Below are positions 19,225 through 29,510 of a stretch of 47,593 bases of DNA, in pieces. The translations under genes were made by a program, and so were the position numbers. Source of the DNA: Actinomycetota bacterium (lineage in GTDB: Bacteria > Actinomycetota > Thermoleophilia > Gaiellales > Gaiellaceae); the NCBI GenBank assembly GCA_005883955.1, contig VAXH01000080.1, forward strand, positions 1-47,593, given 5' to 3'. Within the stretch, counting starts at the first letter, position 1. Each line of letters begins with the position of its first letter. The notes beneath the pieces are model-generated. The model searched no databases, had not been told where the DNA came from, and saw only the letters and a program-made list of their open reading frames with translations.

Positions 19225-19537
19225 TTAGCGGGTTGTCGCGCCCGTTTCGGCGAAGCGGGAGAGGGCATTCACGAGCGCGCGCAGCTGGCGGCCGCGGCGG
19301 GTGAGACGGTACTCGACGTGGGGCGGGCGGGCGTCGATCACCGCTCGCTCGAGCACGCCCGCCTTCTCGAGGTCGGCCAGCCGTTGGGCCAGGGTCGCCG
19401 GTGGAATCGAGCCGAGCGCCTGCTGGAACTCGTTGAAGCGGACGGCCCCTTCGTGTGAGACGTACAGAATCGAGACCGTCCAACGCCGCTCGAGGAGGTC
19501 CGCTGCTCGGCGAACCTCCTCGGGAAGCGGGGCGCAG

Positions 19538-19551
<14 letters not shown>
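19225..19551 (-). CDS. HxlR family transcriptional regulator
   Basis: 108 aa winged-helix protein. An N-terminal CRSC precedes [17 protein letters not shown], the HxlR hallmark (W-x-x-x-I-L). The recognition helix is [21 protein letters not shown], and the wing [12 protein letters not shown]. HxlR proteins are dimeric regulators that often respond to aldehydes, quinones or thiol stress. Its start overlaps the 3' end of the Lon gene by 14 nt on the same strand, so it is likely cotranscribed with lon; the exporter gene follows downstream on the same strand after a repeat-rich gap. Confidence 0.88.
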
Positions 19552-21672
<2,121 letters not shown>

Positions 21673-21688
21673 CACCTTTCGTTGTCGT

Positions 21689-21725
21689 AGCTACGTAAGC
21701 AAGAGTAGCTTCAACAATTGAAGCT
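21689..21725. promoter_or_regulatory. Two overlapping inverted repeats upstream of lon, candidate operator
   Basis: AGCTTCAA-CAA-TTGAAGCT (21707-21725) is a perfect 8-bp inverted repeat with a 3-base centre. AGCTAC (21689-21694) and GTAGCT (21705-21710) form a second, overlapping one. The pair lies 17-53 bases upstream of the lon start. It does not match the CIRCE or HAIR consensus as I know them. Confidence 0.45.
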
Positions 21726-21884
21726 CCGTCGGGCCCGGTTGCGTTCGCCCGTCTGTCACATTTCTTCGTCGCGTGGTGTCAAAGAAATGACCGCTGAGAC
21801 GCGGCCGATGTGACGGAGGGAATGGGGCTGGCGCTGTGGATGATCAGACCTTCCGGAACTTGTGCGGTGCTTACGATCGCCCGC

Positions 21885-23378
21885 ATGACGGATGAGGCGA
21901 GCGCCGGCCGCCGTGCGGTGGGCTTTGCGGCTGCCGCTGCCGGCAGGCTCGGCCGCGCGGGCTCCCGTCGCCTGACAACCGCCCTGGGAGGCCAAGAGCG
22001 GACACGCGTGATCTTGCTGCTCGCGTCGGTCCTCGCGCTCGCCAGTGCCGACACCACCACGGTCGGCGCGTCTGCGATCCAGCTCCGGCACGACCTCGGC
22101 ATCAACAACACGGACGTCGGCCTGCTCGTCACGGTCACCTCGCTCGTCGCGGCGGCGGCGAGCTTGCCCTTCGGCGTCCTCGCCGACCGCGTGACCCGCA
22201 CCCGCGTGCTCGGCGCGGCGATCGTGCTCTGGGGAGTGGCGATGATCTGGAGCGCGACCGCACCGTCGTTTGGGCACCTGCTGCTCGCACGTCTCTTCCT
22301 GGGCGCGGTCACCGCCGCGGCCGGCCCGATCGTGGCCTCGCTGGTCGGCGACTGGTTCGCGCCCTCGGAACGGGGACGCATCTATGGCTACGTCATCTCG
22401 GGAGAGCTGATCGGGGCGGCGATCGGCTTCAGCGTCACCGGCGGAATCGCGACCCTCTCCTGGCGGGCAGCGTTCGTGATCCTCGCCCTGCCGGCCTTCG
22501 TACTCGCCTGGCTGATCTTTCAGCTGCCCGAGCCGGCCCGCGGCGGCACGAGCCCGCTCCTCTTGTCAGGAGCTCAAGCCCCCGTGCCGGTGACCGACCC
22601 CGGCGAGGTCGGCGACCAGACGACCGACGCGCAGCGCATCGCGCTGGAGCGCGGCGTCGAGCCGGACCCCGAGCTCGTCCTGACGCGCGACCCTCGGCGC
22701 ATGGGCTTGCTGGCTGCAACGCGTTACGTGCTCTCGATCAAGACGAACGTGGCGATCATCCTGGCAAGCGCCGGTGGCTACTACTTCCTCTCCGGAGTGC
22801 AGACCTTCGGCGTCGAGTTCGTGACGAAGCAGTACGGAATCGCCCAGGCGCTCAGCACGCTCGTGCTGCTCGTCGTCGGTGCGGCAGGTGTCCTCGGGGT
22901 TCTCGCCGGCGGCGCGCTCGGCGACTTCCTCCTGCACCGGGGTTTTCTGAACGGCCGGATCCTCGTCAGCGCGATCGCCGCCACTGCCGCAGTGGTCCTC
23001 TTCATCCCGGCGATCTTCACTCGCAGTCCTCTAACGGCGCTGCCCTACATCTCGCTGGCCGCGCTTGCCCTCTCGGCGCAGAATCCGCCGATCGACGCGG
23101 CGCGGCTCGACATCGTCCACCCGCTCCTCTGGGGCCGGGCCGAAGCGATTCGTACGTTCTTGCGCACGCTCGCCCAGGCCTTCGCGCCGTTGCTGTTCGG
23201 GGCGGTGTCCGACTACGTGTTCGGCGGCGGCCGCTCCGGGCTGCAGTGGACGTTCGCGATCATGCTGCTGCCGCTGGCGGCCAGCGCGTACTTCCTCTAC
23301 AAGGCGCTGCGCACCTACCCGCGTGACGTCGCAACGGCGTCCGCGTCGGCGTCTGCAGGACTTGCGAATGCCGTCTGA
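21885..23378 (+). CDS. Major facilitator superfamily transporter
   Basis: 497 aa, 12-TM class. I chose the ATG at 21885 (MTDEASAG); the frame is open to 21810 but those residues do not look like coding sequence. After a cationic N-terminal tail, TM1 reads VILLLASVLALASADTTTVGASA, followed by GVLADRVTRTRVLG (motif A) and SLVGDWFAPSERGRIYGYVISGELIGAAIGF, similar to Spinster-like carriers. A hydrophilic loop of about 70 residues separates the halves. The substrate is unknown. It is followed after 49 nt by a second MFS gene with its own operator-like palindrome. Confidence 0.85.
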   Translation: MTDEASAGRRAVGFAAAAAGRLGRAGSRRLTTALGGQERTRVILLLASVLALASADTTTVGASAIQLRHDLGINNTDVGLLVTVTSLVAAAASLPFGVLADRVTRTRVLGAAIVLWGVAMIWSATAPSFGHLLLARLFLGAVTAAAGPIVASLVGDWFAPSERGRIYGYVISGELIGAAIGFSVTGGIATLSWRAAFVILALPAFVLAWLIFQLPEPARGGTSPLLLSGAQAPVPVTDPGEVGDQTTDAQRIALERGVEPDPELVLTRDPRRMGLLAATRYVLSIKTNVAIILASAGGYYFLSGVQTFGVEFVTKQYGIAQALSTLVLLVVGAAGVLGVLAGGALGDFLLHRGFLNGRILVSAIAATAAVVLFIPAIFTRSPLTALPYISLAALALSAQNPPIDAARLDIVHPLLWGRAEAIRTFLRTLAQAFAPLLFGAVSDYVFGGGRSGLQWTFAIMLLPLAASAYFLYKALRTYPRDVATASASASAGLANAV

Positions 23379-23390
23379 CGGTCTCTGCTA

Positions 23391-23410
23391 AATTAACGTT
23401 TACGTTAATT
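23391..23410. promoter_or_regulatory. 20-nt palindrome, candidate MerR-type operator
   Basis: AATTAACGTTTACGTTAATT is a 9-bp inverted repeat around a 2-base centre, AT-rich in a GC-rich setting. It ends 17 bases before the GTG of the exporter gene, ahead of a GGAGG. The same operon ends with a MerR-type regulator, and MerR proteins bind palindromes of this size. Binding is inferred. Confidence 0.55.
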
Positions 23411-23427
23411 ACGGAGGACGAGGTTCG

Positions 23428-25192
23428 GTGCGGCCGAGAAAGCTCGAATACAAATGGGTGGCGTTGACGAACACGACGCTCGGGATGCTGATGGCGACGA
23501 TCAACGCCTCGATCCTCCTGATCGCCCTGCCGGACATCTTCCGCGGGATCCAGATCGATCCGCTTGCGCCCGGGAACACGAGCTACCTGCTCTGGTTGAT
23601 CCTCGGCTTCCTCGTCGTGATGGCCGTGCTGATGGTCAGCCTGGGACGCCTCGGCGACATCTACGGGCGGGTGCGCATGTTCAATCTCGGCTTCGCCGTC
23701 TTCACCGTCTTCTCGATCTCGCTCTCGGTGACCTGGTTGCATGGCAGCGCCGGGGCGCTCTGGCTGATCCTGATGCGGGTCGGGCAGGGCGTCGGCGGCG
23801 CACTGATCTTCGCGAACTCGAGCGCGATCCTCACGGACGCGTTCCCGCAAGACCAGCGCGGCCTCGCCCTCGGCGTCAACAGCATCGCTGCGATCGCGGG
23901 CTCGTTCCTCGGGCTCGTCCTCGGTGGCGTGCTCGCGCCGATCTCGTGGCGGCTCATCTTCCTCGTCTCGGTGCCGATCGGAGTCGTCGCGACCATCTGG
24001 GCCTACCACTCGCTGCGTGAGCTGGGCGAGCGCCGGCCGGCACGGATCGACTGGTGGGGCAACGCGACCTTCGCTCTCGGGCTGGTCGGGGTCATGGTCG
24101 GGATCACCTACGGGATCCAGCCTCACGGCGGTCATACGATGGGCTGGACCTCGCCGCTCGTGCTCTCGGCGCTGCTCGGCGGCCTCGTGTTCCTGGTCGC
24201 CTTCTGCCTGATCGAGCTGCGTGTCGAGGAGCCGATGTTCCACCTCGAGCTGTTTCGGATCCGCGCGTTCGCGGCGGGCAATCTGGCCGCCCTGCTGGCG
24301 GCGATGGGTCGCGGCGGGCTGCAGTTCATCCTGATCATCTGGTTACAGGGGATCTGGCTGCCCGAGCACGGCTACAACTTCGCCCAGACCCCACTCTGGG
24401 CAGGCATCTACATGCTGCCGCTGATCGCGGGCTTCCTCGTCGCCGGCCCCGCCTCCCTACCTCTCCGACCGCTTCGGCGCGCGTCCCTTTGCGACCGGTG
24501 GGATGATCCTCGCCGCCGCGAGCTTCCTGTTGCTGATCGTGCTCCCGGTGGACTTCGGCTACGTCTGGTTTGCGCTGATCCTGCTCCTGAACGGGGTTGG
24601 GATGGGGCTGTTCTCGTCCCCGAACAGCGCCGGCGTGATGAACTCGTTGCCGGCGAGCCAGCGCGGTGCCGGGGCCGGAATGCTCGCCACCTTCATGAAC
24701 TCGGCGAGCGTGCTCTCGATCGGCGTTTTCTTCACGCTGATGATCGTCGGCCTGTCCTCGGGACTGCCGAGCGCCCTGCACAACGGCCTCGTAGCCCACG
24801 GCGTGCCCGCGGCCGACGCCGCTCGCATCTCGCACCTCCCGCCCGTTGCGACGCTCTTCGCGTCCTTCCTCGGCTACAACCCCGTCAAGACGTTGCTCGG
24901 GCCGCACGTCCTGCATAGCCTGCCCGCGGCCGACGTGCACGCGCTCACCGGACGAAGCTTCTTCCCGCAGCTGATCTCGTCGCCGTTCCACGGCGCGCTC
25001 GTCTACGCGTTCGCCTTCGCGATCGCCGCCTGCCTGGTGGCCGCGTTTGCCTCGTTGCTGCGCGGCGGCAAGTACGTCCACGAGGATGCGACCTCTCCCG
25101 CGGCCGCCCCGACCGGCGTCGAGCCGGTCGAGCCCGATGCGCCGGAAAGGGGCCCGCGCCCGGCGCATCGAACCGCCGAGGAGTCGGCATGA
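23428..25192 (+). pseudogene. DHA2-family MFS exporter, frameshifted about 60% along
   Basis: 14-TM exporter of the EmrB/QacA type in two frames. The first part runs from a GTG at 23428 (preceded by GGAGG) through MATINASILLIALPDIF, GRLGDIYGRVRMF and VGQGVGGALIFANSSAILTDAFP to GFLVAGPAS near 24455. The second resumes immediately at YLSDRFGARPFATGGMI in the next frame and runs to 25192, including SSPNSAGVMNSLPASQRGAG. The sequence gcctcc-ctacctc would read ASGYLSDRFG if two bases were restored, so a 2-base loss (or 1-base gain) explains the break. The uncorrected first frame continues out of register to 24918. The stop overlaps the MerR start (ATGA). Confidence 0.85.
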
Positions 25193-25559
25193 GCACGCAG
25201 GCGCCGGAGAGCAGCTACCGGATCGGCGACGTCGCCGGGCGCGTCGGCGTCACGACCCGCACGATCCGCTACTACGAGGAGCTCGGCCTACTCGGAACGT
25301 ACTCGGACTCACGCTCGAGGAGCTCGTCGCACTCGCCGAAGCGGAGGAGGCCCGGGCGGCGCTGCGCAACCAGTGGGCCGAGAGCGCCACCGACAGGGAG
25401 CGTGCGAGGATCGTCGAGGCGGCAATCCCGCTCGTCGAGCGGCAGCTCGAGCTCGTCCAGGCGCGCCAGGATCGGCTCTCCGAGTTCGCGGGCGAGCTGT
25501 CGGAGAAGCTCCGCAGGCTACGGAAGCGGCAGGCCGAGCTCGGGCGGAAGTCGCGCTGA
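25189..25559 (+). pseudogene. MerR family regulator with an internal deletion
   Basis: The first frame gives the MerR helix-turn-helix: SYRIGDVAGRVGVTTRTIRY and then YEELGLL. After about 25296 the next frame gives the rest of the family: VLGLTLEELVALAEAEEARA and, to 25559, an effector-region coiled coil (ERQLELVQARQDRLSEFAGE). The middle (normally the wing, with an R-x-Y and DV-x-RL pattern, about 28 residues) is missing and the frame changes. The direct repeat TACTCGGA occurs at 25289-25296 and 25300-25307, at the junction. In its intact form it would be the local regulator of the exporter operon. Confidence 0.75.
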
Positions 25560-26240
25560 TGCGGATCCGCTGGTTCGGCCAGTCAACCTTTCAGATCAGC
25601 GGTGAGCGGACGGTCTTCATCGACCCGTTCGGCGCCCTCGAGGGACTTGCGGAGCGGGGGCTGCGGTTCGACTACCCGCCGGTCGAAGGGGTGGAGGCCG
25701 ACCTGCTGCTCGTGACCCACGAGCACGTCGATCACAACGCCGTCGAGGTGATCGGCGGCTCGCCGCAGATCGTCCGCTCGACTGCCGGCACCTTCGAGTC
25801 GCCGGTCGGCGAGGTGATCGCGGTCGCTTCCGAGCACGACGACGCCGCAGGGACCAAGCGCGGCCCGAACACGATCTTCCGCTTCACGCTCGACGGGCTG
25901 CGTCTCAGCCATTTCGGCGACTTCGGCCAGGCCGAGCTGCGTGCCGAGCAAAAGCAAGCGATCGGCGAGGTCGACGTGCTGCTGCTGCCGGTCGGCGGCG
26001 GCCCGACCGTCGGCGGCGAGTCGGCCGCCGCGATCGTAAGCGCCCTTCGGCCCCGGCTCGTCGTCCCCATGCACTACCGGAGCGAGGCCGTCAACTTCCT
26101 CGACCCGCCGGACGAGTTCCTCGCTGCGCTTGGTGCCCGCGTCGAACGCGTCGATAAGAGCGAGCTTGAGGCCGCAGTTCCTCGGCACCGCAGACGATCC
26201 GACCGTGGCACTGCTCACGCCGCCTGCTTCGTTTCAATAG
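25559..26240 (+). CDS. Beta-lactamase-fold metal-dependent hydrolase (UlaG-like), frameshifted near the 3' end
   Basis: The ATG overlaps the MerR stop (TGATG). MRIRWFGQSTFQIS begins the UlaG/L_lactamase_B-like family; metal ligands are seen in THEHVDHN (HxHxDH), and later SHFGDFGQ, LLLPVGGGPTVGG and VPMHYRSEAV. Near 26171 the frame is lost. The downstream frame reads PQFLGTADDPTVALLTPPAS and ends with TAG at 26240, clearly the natural C-terminus, so one base was gained or two lost. Without correction the first frame runs on over the antisense flavoreductase to 26950. The core enzyme could still fold. Its substrate is unknown. It converges on the flavoreductase gene with a 7-nt overlap. Confidence 0.8.
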
Positions 26241-26944
26241 CCGCTGAACCGATCGGCCGAGACTTGCTCGTCGGGGATACCCGCGTCGCGGAGTGTCTCC
26301 TCGACCGCCGCGACCATCGACGGCGGCCCGGCAACGAGGTAGGCATACGAGCGCAGATCGCCGTCGAGGTGTTCCTGCAAAAGCTCGGGGCCGATTCGCC
26401 GTCTCTCGCCGGTCCACGACGGGTCCTCGGTCATCGTCGGCACGAGCCGGAAGTTACCTCTTGCCCGGTCGAGCTCGGAGAGCTCTTCGAGGAACGGTGT
26501 CGAGTCTCGGTCGCGGTTCGAGTAGATGAGCGTCACACGGTGAGGCAGGTCTTCCTCGGCGATGTAACGGAGCATGGCGCGAAAGACCGTGATGCCAATT
26601 CCGCCTGCGAGGAAGACGTAGGGCCGGGTCGTATCTTCGGGGAGCAGAAAGCTCCCCTTCGGCTCTTCGACCTCCGCATCCGTTCCGACCGGAAGCTCCA
26701 CCAAGGATCGCTTGAAGGCGGAGTCGCGCAGACGCGTGCAAAAGCCGAGCACTCCACGCTCATTCGGCGACGTGATGACGGAAAAGTGACGCCGCGCGCC
26801 GCGCTCGTCGTCATACGGCGGGTCGGTCAGCGTCACGAAGAAGTACTGACCAGGCTTGAAGTCGACCTCTTGGCCCAGGAGATCGAAAATGACGAGGAGC
26901 GTCCCCTTCGCAACCTCCCGCTTCTCCTTGATGCGTGCGCGCAC
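26234..26944 (-). CDS. FAD-dependent ferredoxin reductase-type oxidoreductase (FNR fold)
   Basis: 236 aa. The FAD domain has VDFKPGQYFFVTL and RHFSVITSP (the R-x-x-S flavin motif). The NAD(P) domain has LAGGIGITVFRAMLR, LIYSNRDRDSTPFLEEL and YLVAGPPSMV. The C-terminus SADRFSGY is the flavin-stacking aromatic end of bacterial FNR-like enzymes. No iron-sulfur domain is attached, so an external electron partner is required. It lies 11 nt downstream of a small membrane protein with conserved-looking membrane histidines, a likely partner. Electron acceptor unknown. Confidence 0.9.
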   Translation of the reverse strand: MRARIKEKREVAKGTLLVIFDLLGQEVDFKPGQYFFVTLTDPPYDDERGARRHFSVITSPNERGVLGFCTRLRDSAFKRSLVELPVGTDAEVEEPKGSFLLPEDTTRPYVFLAGGIGITVFRAMLRYIAEEDLPHRVTLIYSNRDRDSTPFLEELSELDRARGNFRLVPTMTEDPSWTGERRRIGPELLQEHLDGDLRSYAYLVAGPPSMVAAVEETLRDAGIPDEQVSADRFSGY

Positions 26945-26955
26945 GTATGAGCCGC

Positions 26956-27393
26956 TTATGAGCCGCCGACTCCGAGAGCGGTCAGCAGCACGAGCACGAC
27001 GGTCGTCACGGCGAGCAATCCATGGAGGGTGACCACGGGGATCGGAAAGTGCTGCTCCGCGGGCACGCCGGGTGCGCTGACCTCCGCGCCGCTCGTTCTT
27101 GCCTGCCGGCGTCGAAGCCAGATCGCGAACATCGTCCAGCCAAGCACGGCGACGACCGCAAGGATCGCGAAGGCAATCCAGGCAAGCGCGTCCTTGTCCG
27201 CAATCACATAGACGATCCAGACGACCAGCCCTGCAGCCGCAAGCAAGAAGTGGCTCAGGATCAGAGGCGGCCGGATCCGGTTACCGCCTTCTTGCTGCTG
27301 GCGCATCCCTCCTCGCATCAACCAGATCGAAAGCAGCACGAAGCCGCCGCCGGCCGTGATCACCCAGGCGATAAGCGCCGCCCACTTCATCAC
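26956..27393 (-). CDS. Small four-helix membrane protein, possible haem or electron-transfer partner
   Basis: 145 aa with four predicted TM segments (about residues 5-27, 45-64, 70-92 and 118-142). Histidines sit at 48 (SHFLLAAAG) and 124 (TLHGLLAV), each at the start of a membrane helix, with a third at 115; such a pair could ligate haem, but this is inference. A strong AAAGGAGG precedes the ATG. The gene is followed by the flavoreductase after 11 nt and preceded by a palindromic operator candidate and an Fe-S-type regulator on the same strand. I do not recognise a named family. Confidence 0.75.
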   Translation of the reverse strand: MMKWAALIAWVITAGGGFVLLSIWLMRGGMRQQQEGGNRIRPPLILSHFLLAAAGLVVWIVYVIADKDALAWIAFAILAVVAVLGWTMFAIWLRRRQARTSGAEVSAPGVPAEQHFPIPVVTLHGLLAVTTVVLVLLTALGVGGS

Positions 27394-27428
27394 GCCTCCT
27401 TTGGATCGCTTTTACGAGCGAGAAGCCG

Positions 27429-27444
27429 GCGGTATTTATACCGC
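27429..27444. promoter_or_regulatory. Palindromic operator/promoter candidate upstream of the membrane protein-flavoreductase pair
   Basis: On the minus strand GCGGTATAAATACCGC has perfect 7-bp arms around a 2-base centre and contains a TATAAT-like TATAAA. A related GTAAATAC lies about 20 bases upstream. The element sits between the regulator stop and the membrane protein start, so binding by the adjacent regulator is plausible. Confidence 0.5.
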
Positions 27445-27457
27445 AGAGATGTATTTA

Positions 27458-28186
27458 CTAACCACTCGGGAAGACAGTTCGAGCTCGTAGTGTCAGCAAA
27501 ACGCGGCACTCAGCATCGTCGCGTAGGCAATCGGGCGTCTCGCAGGCGACCTGCTCGACACCCGTGTTCGCGAGCGTTCGCGCGAGTAGGCCGGCCCACA
27601 TGCCCCTGTCGAGCTCGGCCAGGCTCGGCTGTGCGCGAACGAGCGGGCGAAGCGGGCAGGTGGCGGTGGTGATGACCCCGCGCCCGCCGGTCGCCTCGGC
27701 AACTGAAGCCTGGTAACCAAGCCGGCCGAGCGCCGCGCAGATCTGTTCAAGGCCGGTGCGGAACCTTTTCGCCGAGCGGAGTCGCGCGTCGCGGGCAAGT
27801 TCGAGGCCGAACGCGACGCCGGCTTCGCGGAGCCGGTTGTGCCGCGTGCGCGGCGGCAGTGAATCGGCCAGGAGGCCGATCAGCTGCTCATACCGGCGCT
27901 CGGGGAACTCGATGGCGGACAGCTCTGGAGCGACTCGATAGGTCTTGGCCGGCCGCCCGGCTCCTGGGCCGGCACGTCCTGTTCGACGTTCGAACGAGCG
28001 GAGCAAGAGGCCTGCGTCCGCGAGTCGCTCGAGGCGACTGCGGGCGACGTTGCGGTGGATTCCGTGAGCAGCGGCGAGGTCGTCGGCGGTCACCGGCAGC
28101 GGCTGCGCCCGCGCGAAGAGGAGCGTCTCGCGAAGCTCCCGATCGCCTACCGCCTCAAGCCGATGAGCCATCACCTCTAGAAACAT
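27458..28186 (-). CDS. Helix-turn-helix regulator with C-terminal cysteine cluster (COG2345/SufR-like)
   Basis: 242 aa. The N-terminal winged helix reads DDLAAAHGIHRNVARSRLER and then LADAGLL, with a wing RRTGRAGPGAGRPAKTYRV. The C-terminal part has cysteines at about 177 (TCPLRPLV), 215, 220 and 227 (ACETPDC...ECRV), in the arrangement of SufR-like ArsR-type regulators that carry a redox-sensitive iron-sulfur cluster. It is upstream of the membrane protein and flavoreductase genes on the same strand, and probably controls them. That the cluster exists is inference from the cysteine pattern. Confidence 0.78.
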   Translation of the reverse strand: MFLEVMAHRLEAVGDRELRETLLFARAQPLPVTADDLAAAHGIHRNVARSRLERLADAGLLLRSFERRTGRAGPGAGRPAKTYRVAPELSAIEFPERRYEQLIGLLADSLPPRTRHNRLREAGVAFGLELARDARLRSAKRFRTGLEQICAALGRLGYQASVAEATGGRGVITTATCPLRPLVRAQPSLAELDRGMWAGLLARTLANTGVEQVACETPDCLRDDAECRVLLTLRARTVFPSG

Positions 28187-28225
28187 GATAGGTGTAGATA
28201 GAAGATCTCCTGAGTCATCTCGTAC

Positions 28226-29455
28226 TCAGCCTCGTGGACGAGTCCGCAGACTCGAGCGATCCCCCCGGTGGACGTCCGACAGCTCGAGAACCTCAGCGAC
28301 GACCTCGTCCACCTCCTGCTCCGTGTTGTAGTAGTGAGGCGAGAGGCGCACACACGCGTCGACGTCTTTGTCCGTGAAGTCGTAGAGGGCGTGCTCGCGC
28401 TCGCTGACGGACGAGTTGATCCCGCGTCGGCGTAGCTCCTGCATGAGCGCCTCGCTCGCCCAGCCGCTGAGCGCGAAGGTGACGATCGCGCACCGCTCGC
28501 TTCCCCGGTCGAGGATCCGGACGGCGTCGATCTCGGCGAGCCTGTCGCGCAGGCTGCCGCCGAGCGCCGGCGTCCGCTCCGCGACCGCTTCGATCCCGAC
28601 CGCGAGCGCGTAGCGGGCCGCCATGGCCGCGCCGAGGACGGTTGCGTACGAGAACTCCCAGTCCTCGTAGCGCGCGGCAGTCGCGACCTGCTCGTACTCT
28701 TCGAACCCGGTCCAGCGTGCACCGCGCATGTCGATGAAAAGCGGCTCGTAGCCGGCGGCAAGCGCGCGATCGGAGACGTAGAGGAGGCCGCTTCCGCGCG
28801 GCCCGCGCAGGAACTTCCGGCACGTGGCGGAGAGGAAGTCGCAGCCGAGCTGCTCGACGTCGATTGCGTACTGGCCGACCGACTGGCAGGCGTCGACCAG
28901 ATACAGCAGGTCGAGCTCGCGGCAGTGGCGGCCGATCTCGGCCACCGGCTGCACAAGGCCGGAGTTCGTCGGAATGTGTGTCGCGGCGACGAGCCGCGCA
29001 CGGCGTTCCCGCATCAGCTTGGCCATCGCGTCGACGTCGACGCCGCCCTCGGGCAGATCTGGTGCGTGGAGGACCTCGGTGCCGAAACGCTTGTGCAGCG
29101 AGAGAAAAGCGATCTGGTTGGAGATGTAGTCGTCTCTCGTCGTCAGGATCACGTCGCCGGAGACAAAGGGGATGGATGAGAGAGCACGCGCGAAGGCATC
29201 GGTCGCGTTCGGTGTGAATGCGATGTTGCCGGCTTCGCAACCCAGTAGCTGAGCGGTTGCGGCGTAGAAGTCGTCAATGGCTTCGCCGCGAGCGTCGGCC
29301 GCCTCGTAGCCGCCGAGTTCCGCTTCGAGCTCCAGGTGCTCCGTCATGGTCTCGAGCACCGGCGCGGGCATGAGCCCGGCACCCGCGTTGTTGAAGTGGA
29401 TGTGGTGCGCGCAGCCTGGTGTCTCGGCGCGAAGGCGGTCGAGGTCGAGCTTCAT
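28226..29455 (-). CDS. Class V aminotransferase-fold PLP enzyme (cysteine desulfurase-like)
   Basis: 409 aa from the ATG at 29455 (MKLDLDRLRAETPG); the frame extends upstream to 29521 but that would cross the divergent promoter. Landmarks: HFNNAGAGLMP, ITFTPNATDAF-type (IAFTPNATDAFARAL), LVDACQSVGQ with the PLP-stacking Asp, and the Schiff-base lysine in SATCRKFLRGPRGSGLLYVS. The family includes cysteine desulfurases, selenocysteine lyases and the EgtE-type C-S lyase; no persulfide Cys loop is obvious. It is divergent from a peroxiredoxin/DsbA-like pair, so a sulfur role is attractive but unproven. Confidence 0.85.
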   Translation of the reverse strand: MKLDLDRLRAETPGCAHHIHFNNAGAGLMPAPVLETMTEHLELEAELGGYEAADARGEAIDDFYAATAQLLGCEAGNIAFTPNATDAFARALSSIPFVSGDVILTTRDDYISNQIAFLSLHKRFGTEVLHAPDLPEGGVDVDAMAKLMRERRARLVAATHIPTNSGLVQPVAEIGRHCRELDLLYLVDACQSVGQYAIDVEQLGCDFLSATCRKFLRGPRGSGLLYVSDRALAAGYEPLFIDMRGARWTGFEEYEQVATAARYEDWEFSYATVLGAAMAARYALAVGIEAVAERTPALGGSLRDRLAEIDAVRILDRGSERCAIVTFALSGWASEALMQELRRRGINSSVSEREHALYDFTDKDVDACVRLSPHYYNTEQEVDEVVAEVLELSDVHRGDRSSLRTRPRG

Positions 29456-29510
29456 CGCCCAGCACACTAGAGCCGTCGCCGGTTCTCCCAGAGGTAGGTT
29501 TGTCGCTGAG

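Noticed and set aside
23260-24243. 327-codon open frame antisense to the two MFS genes
   Set aside because: Composition of a shadow frame (Asp, Glu, His, Arg-rich) and it crosses two convincing genes and a palindromic operator.
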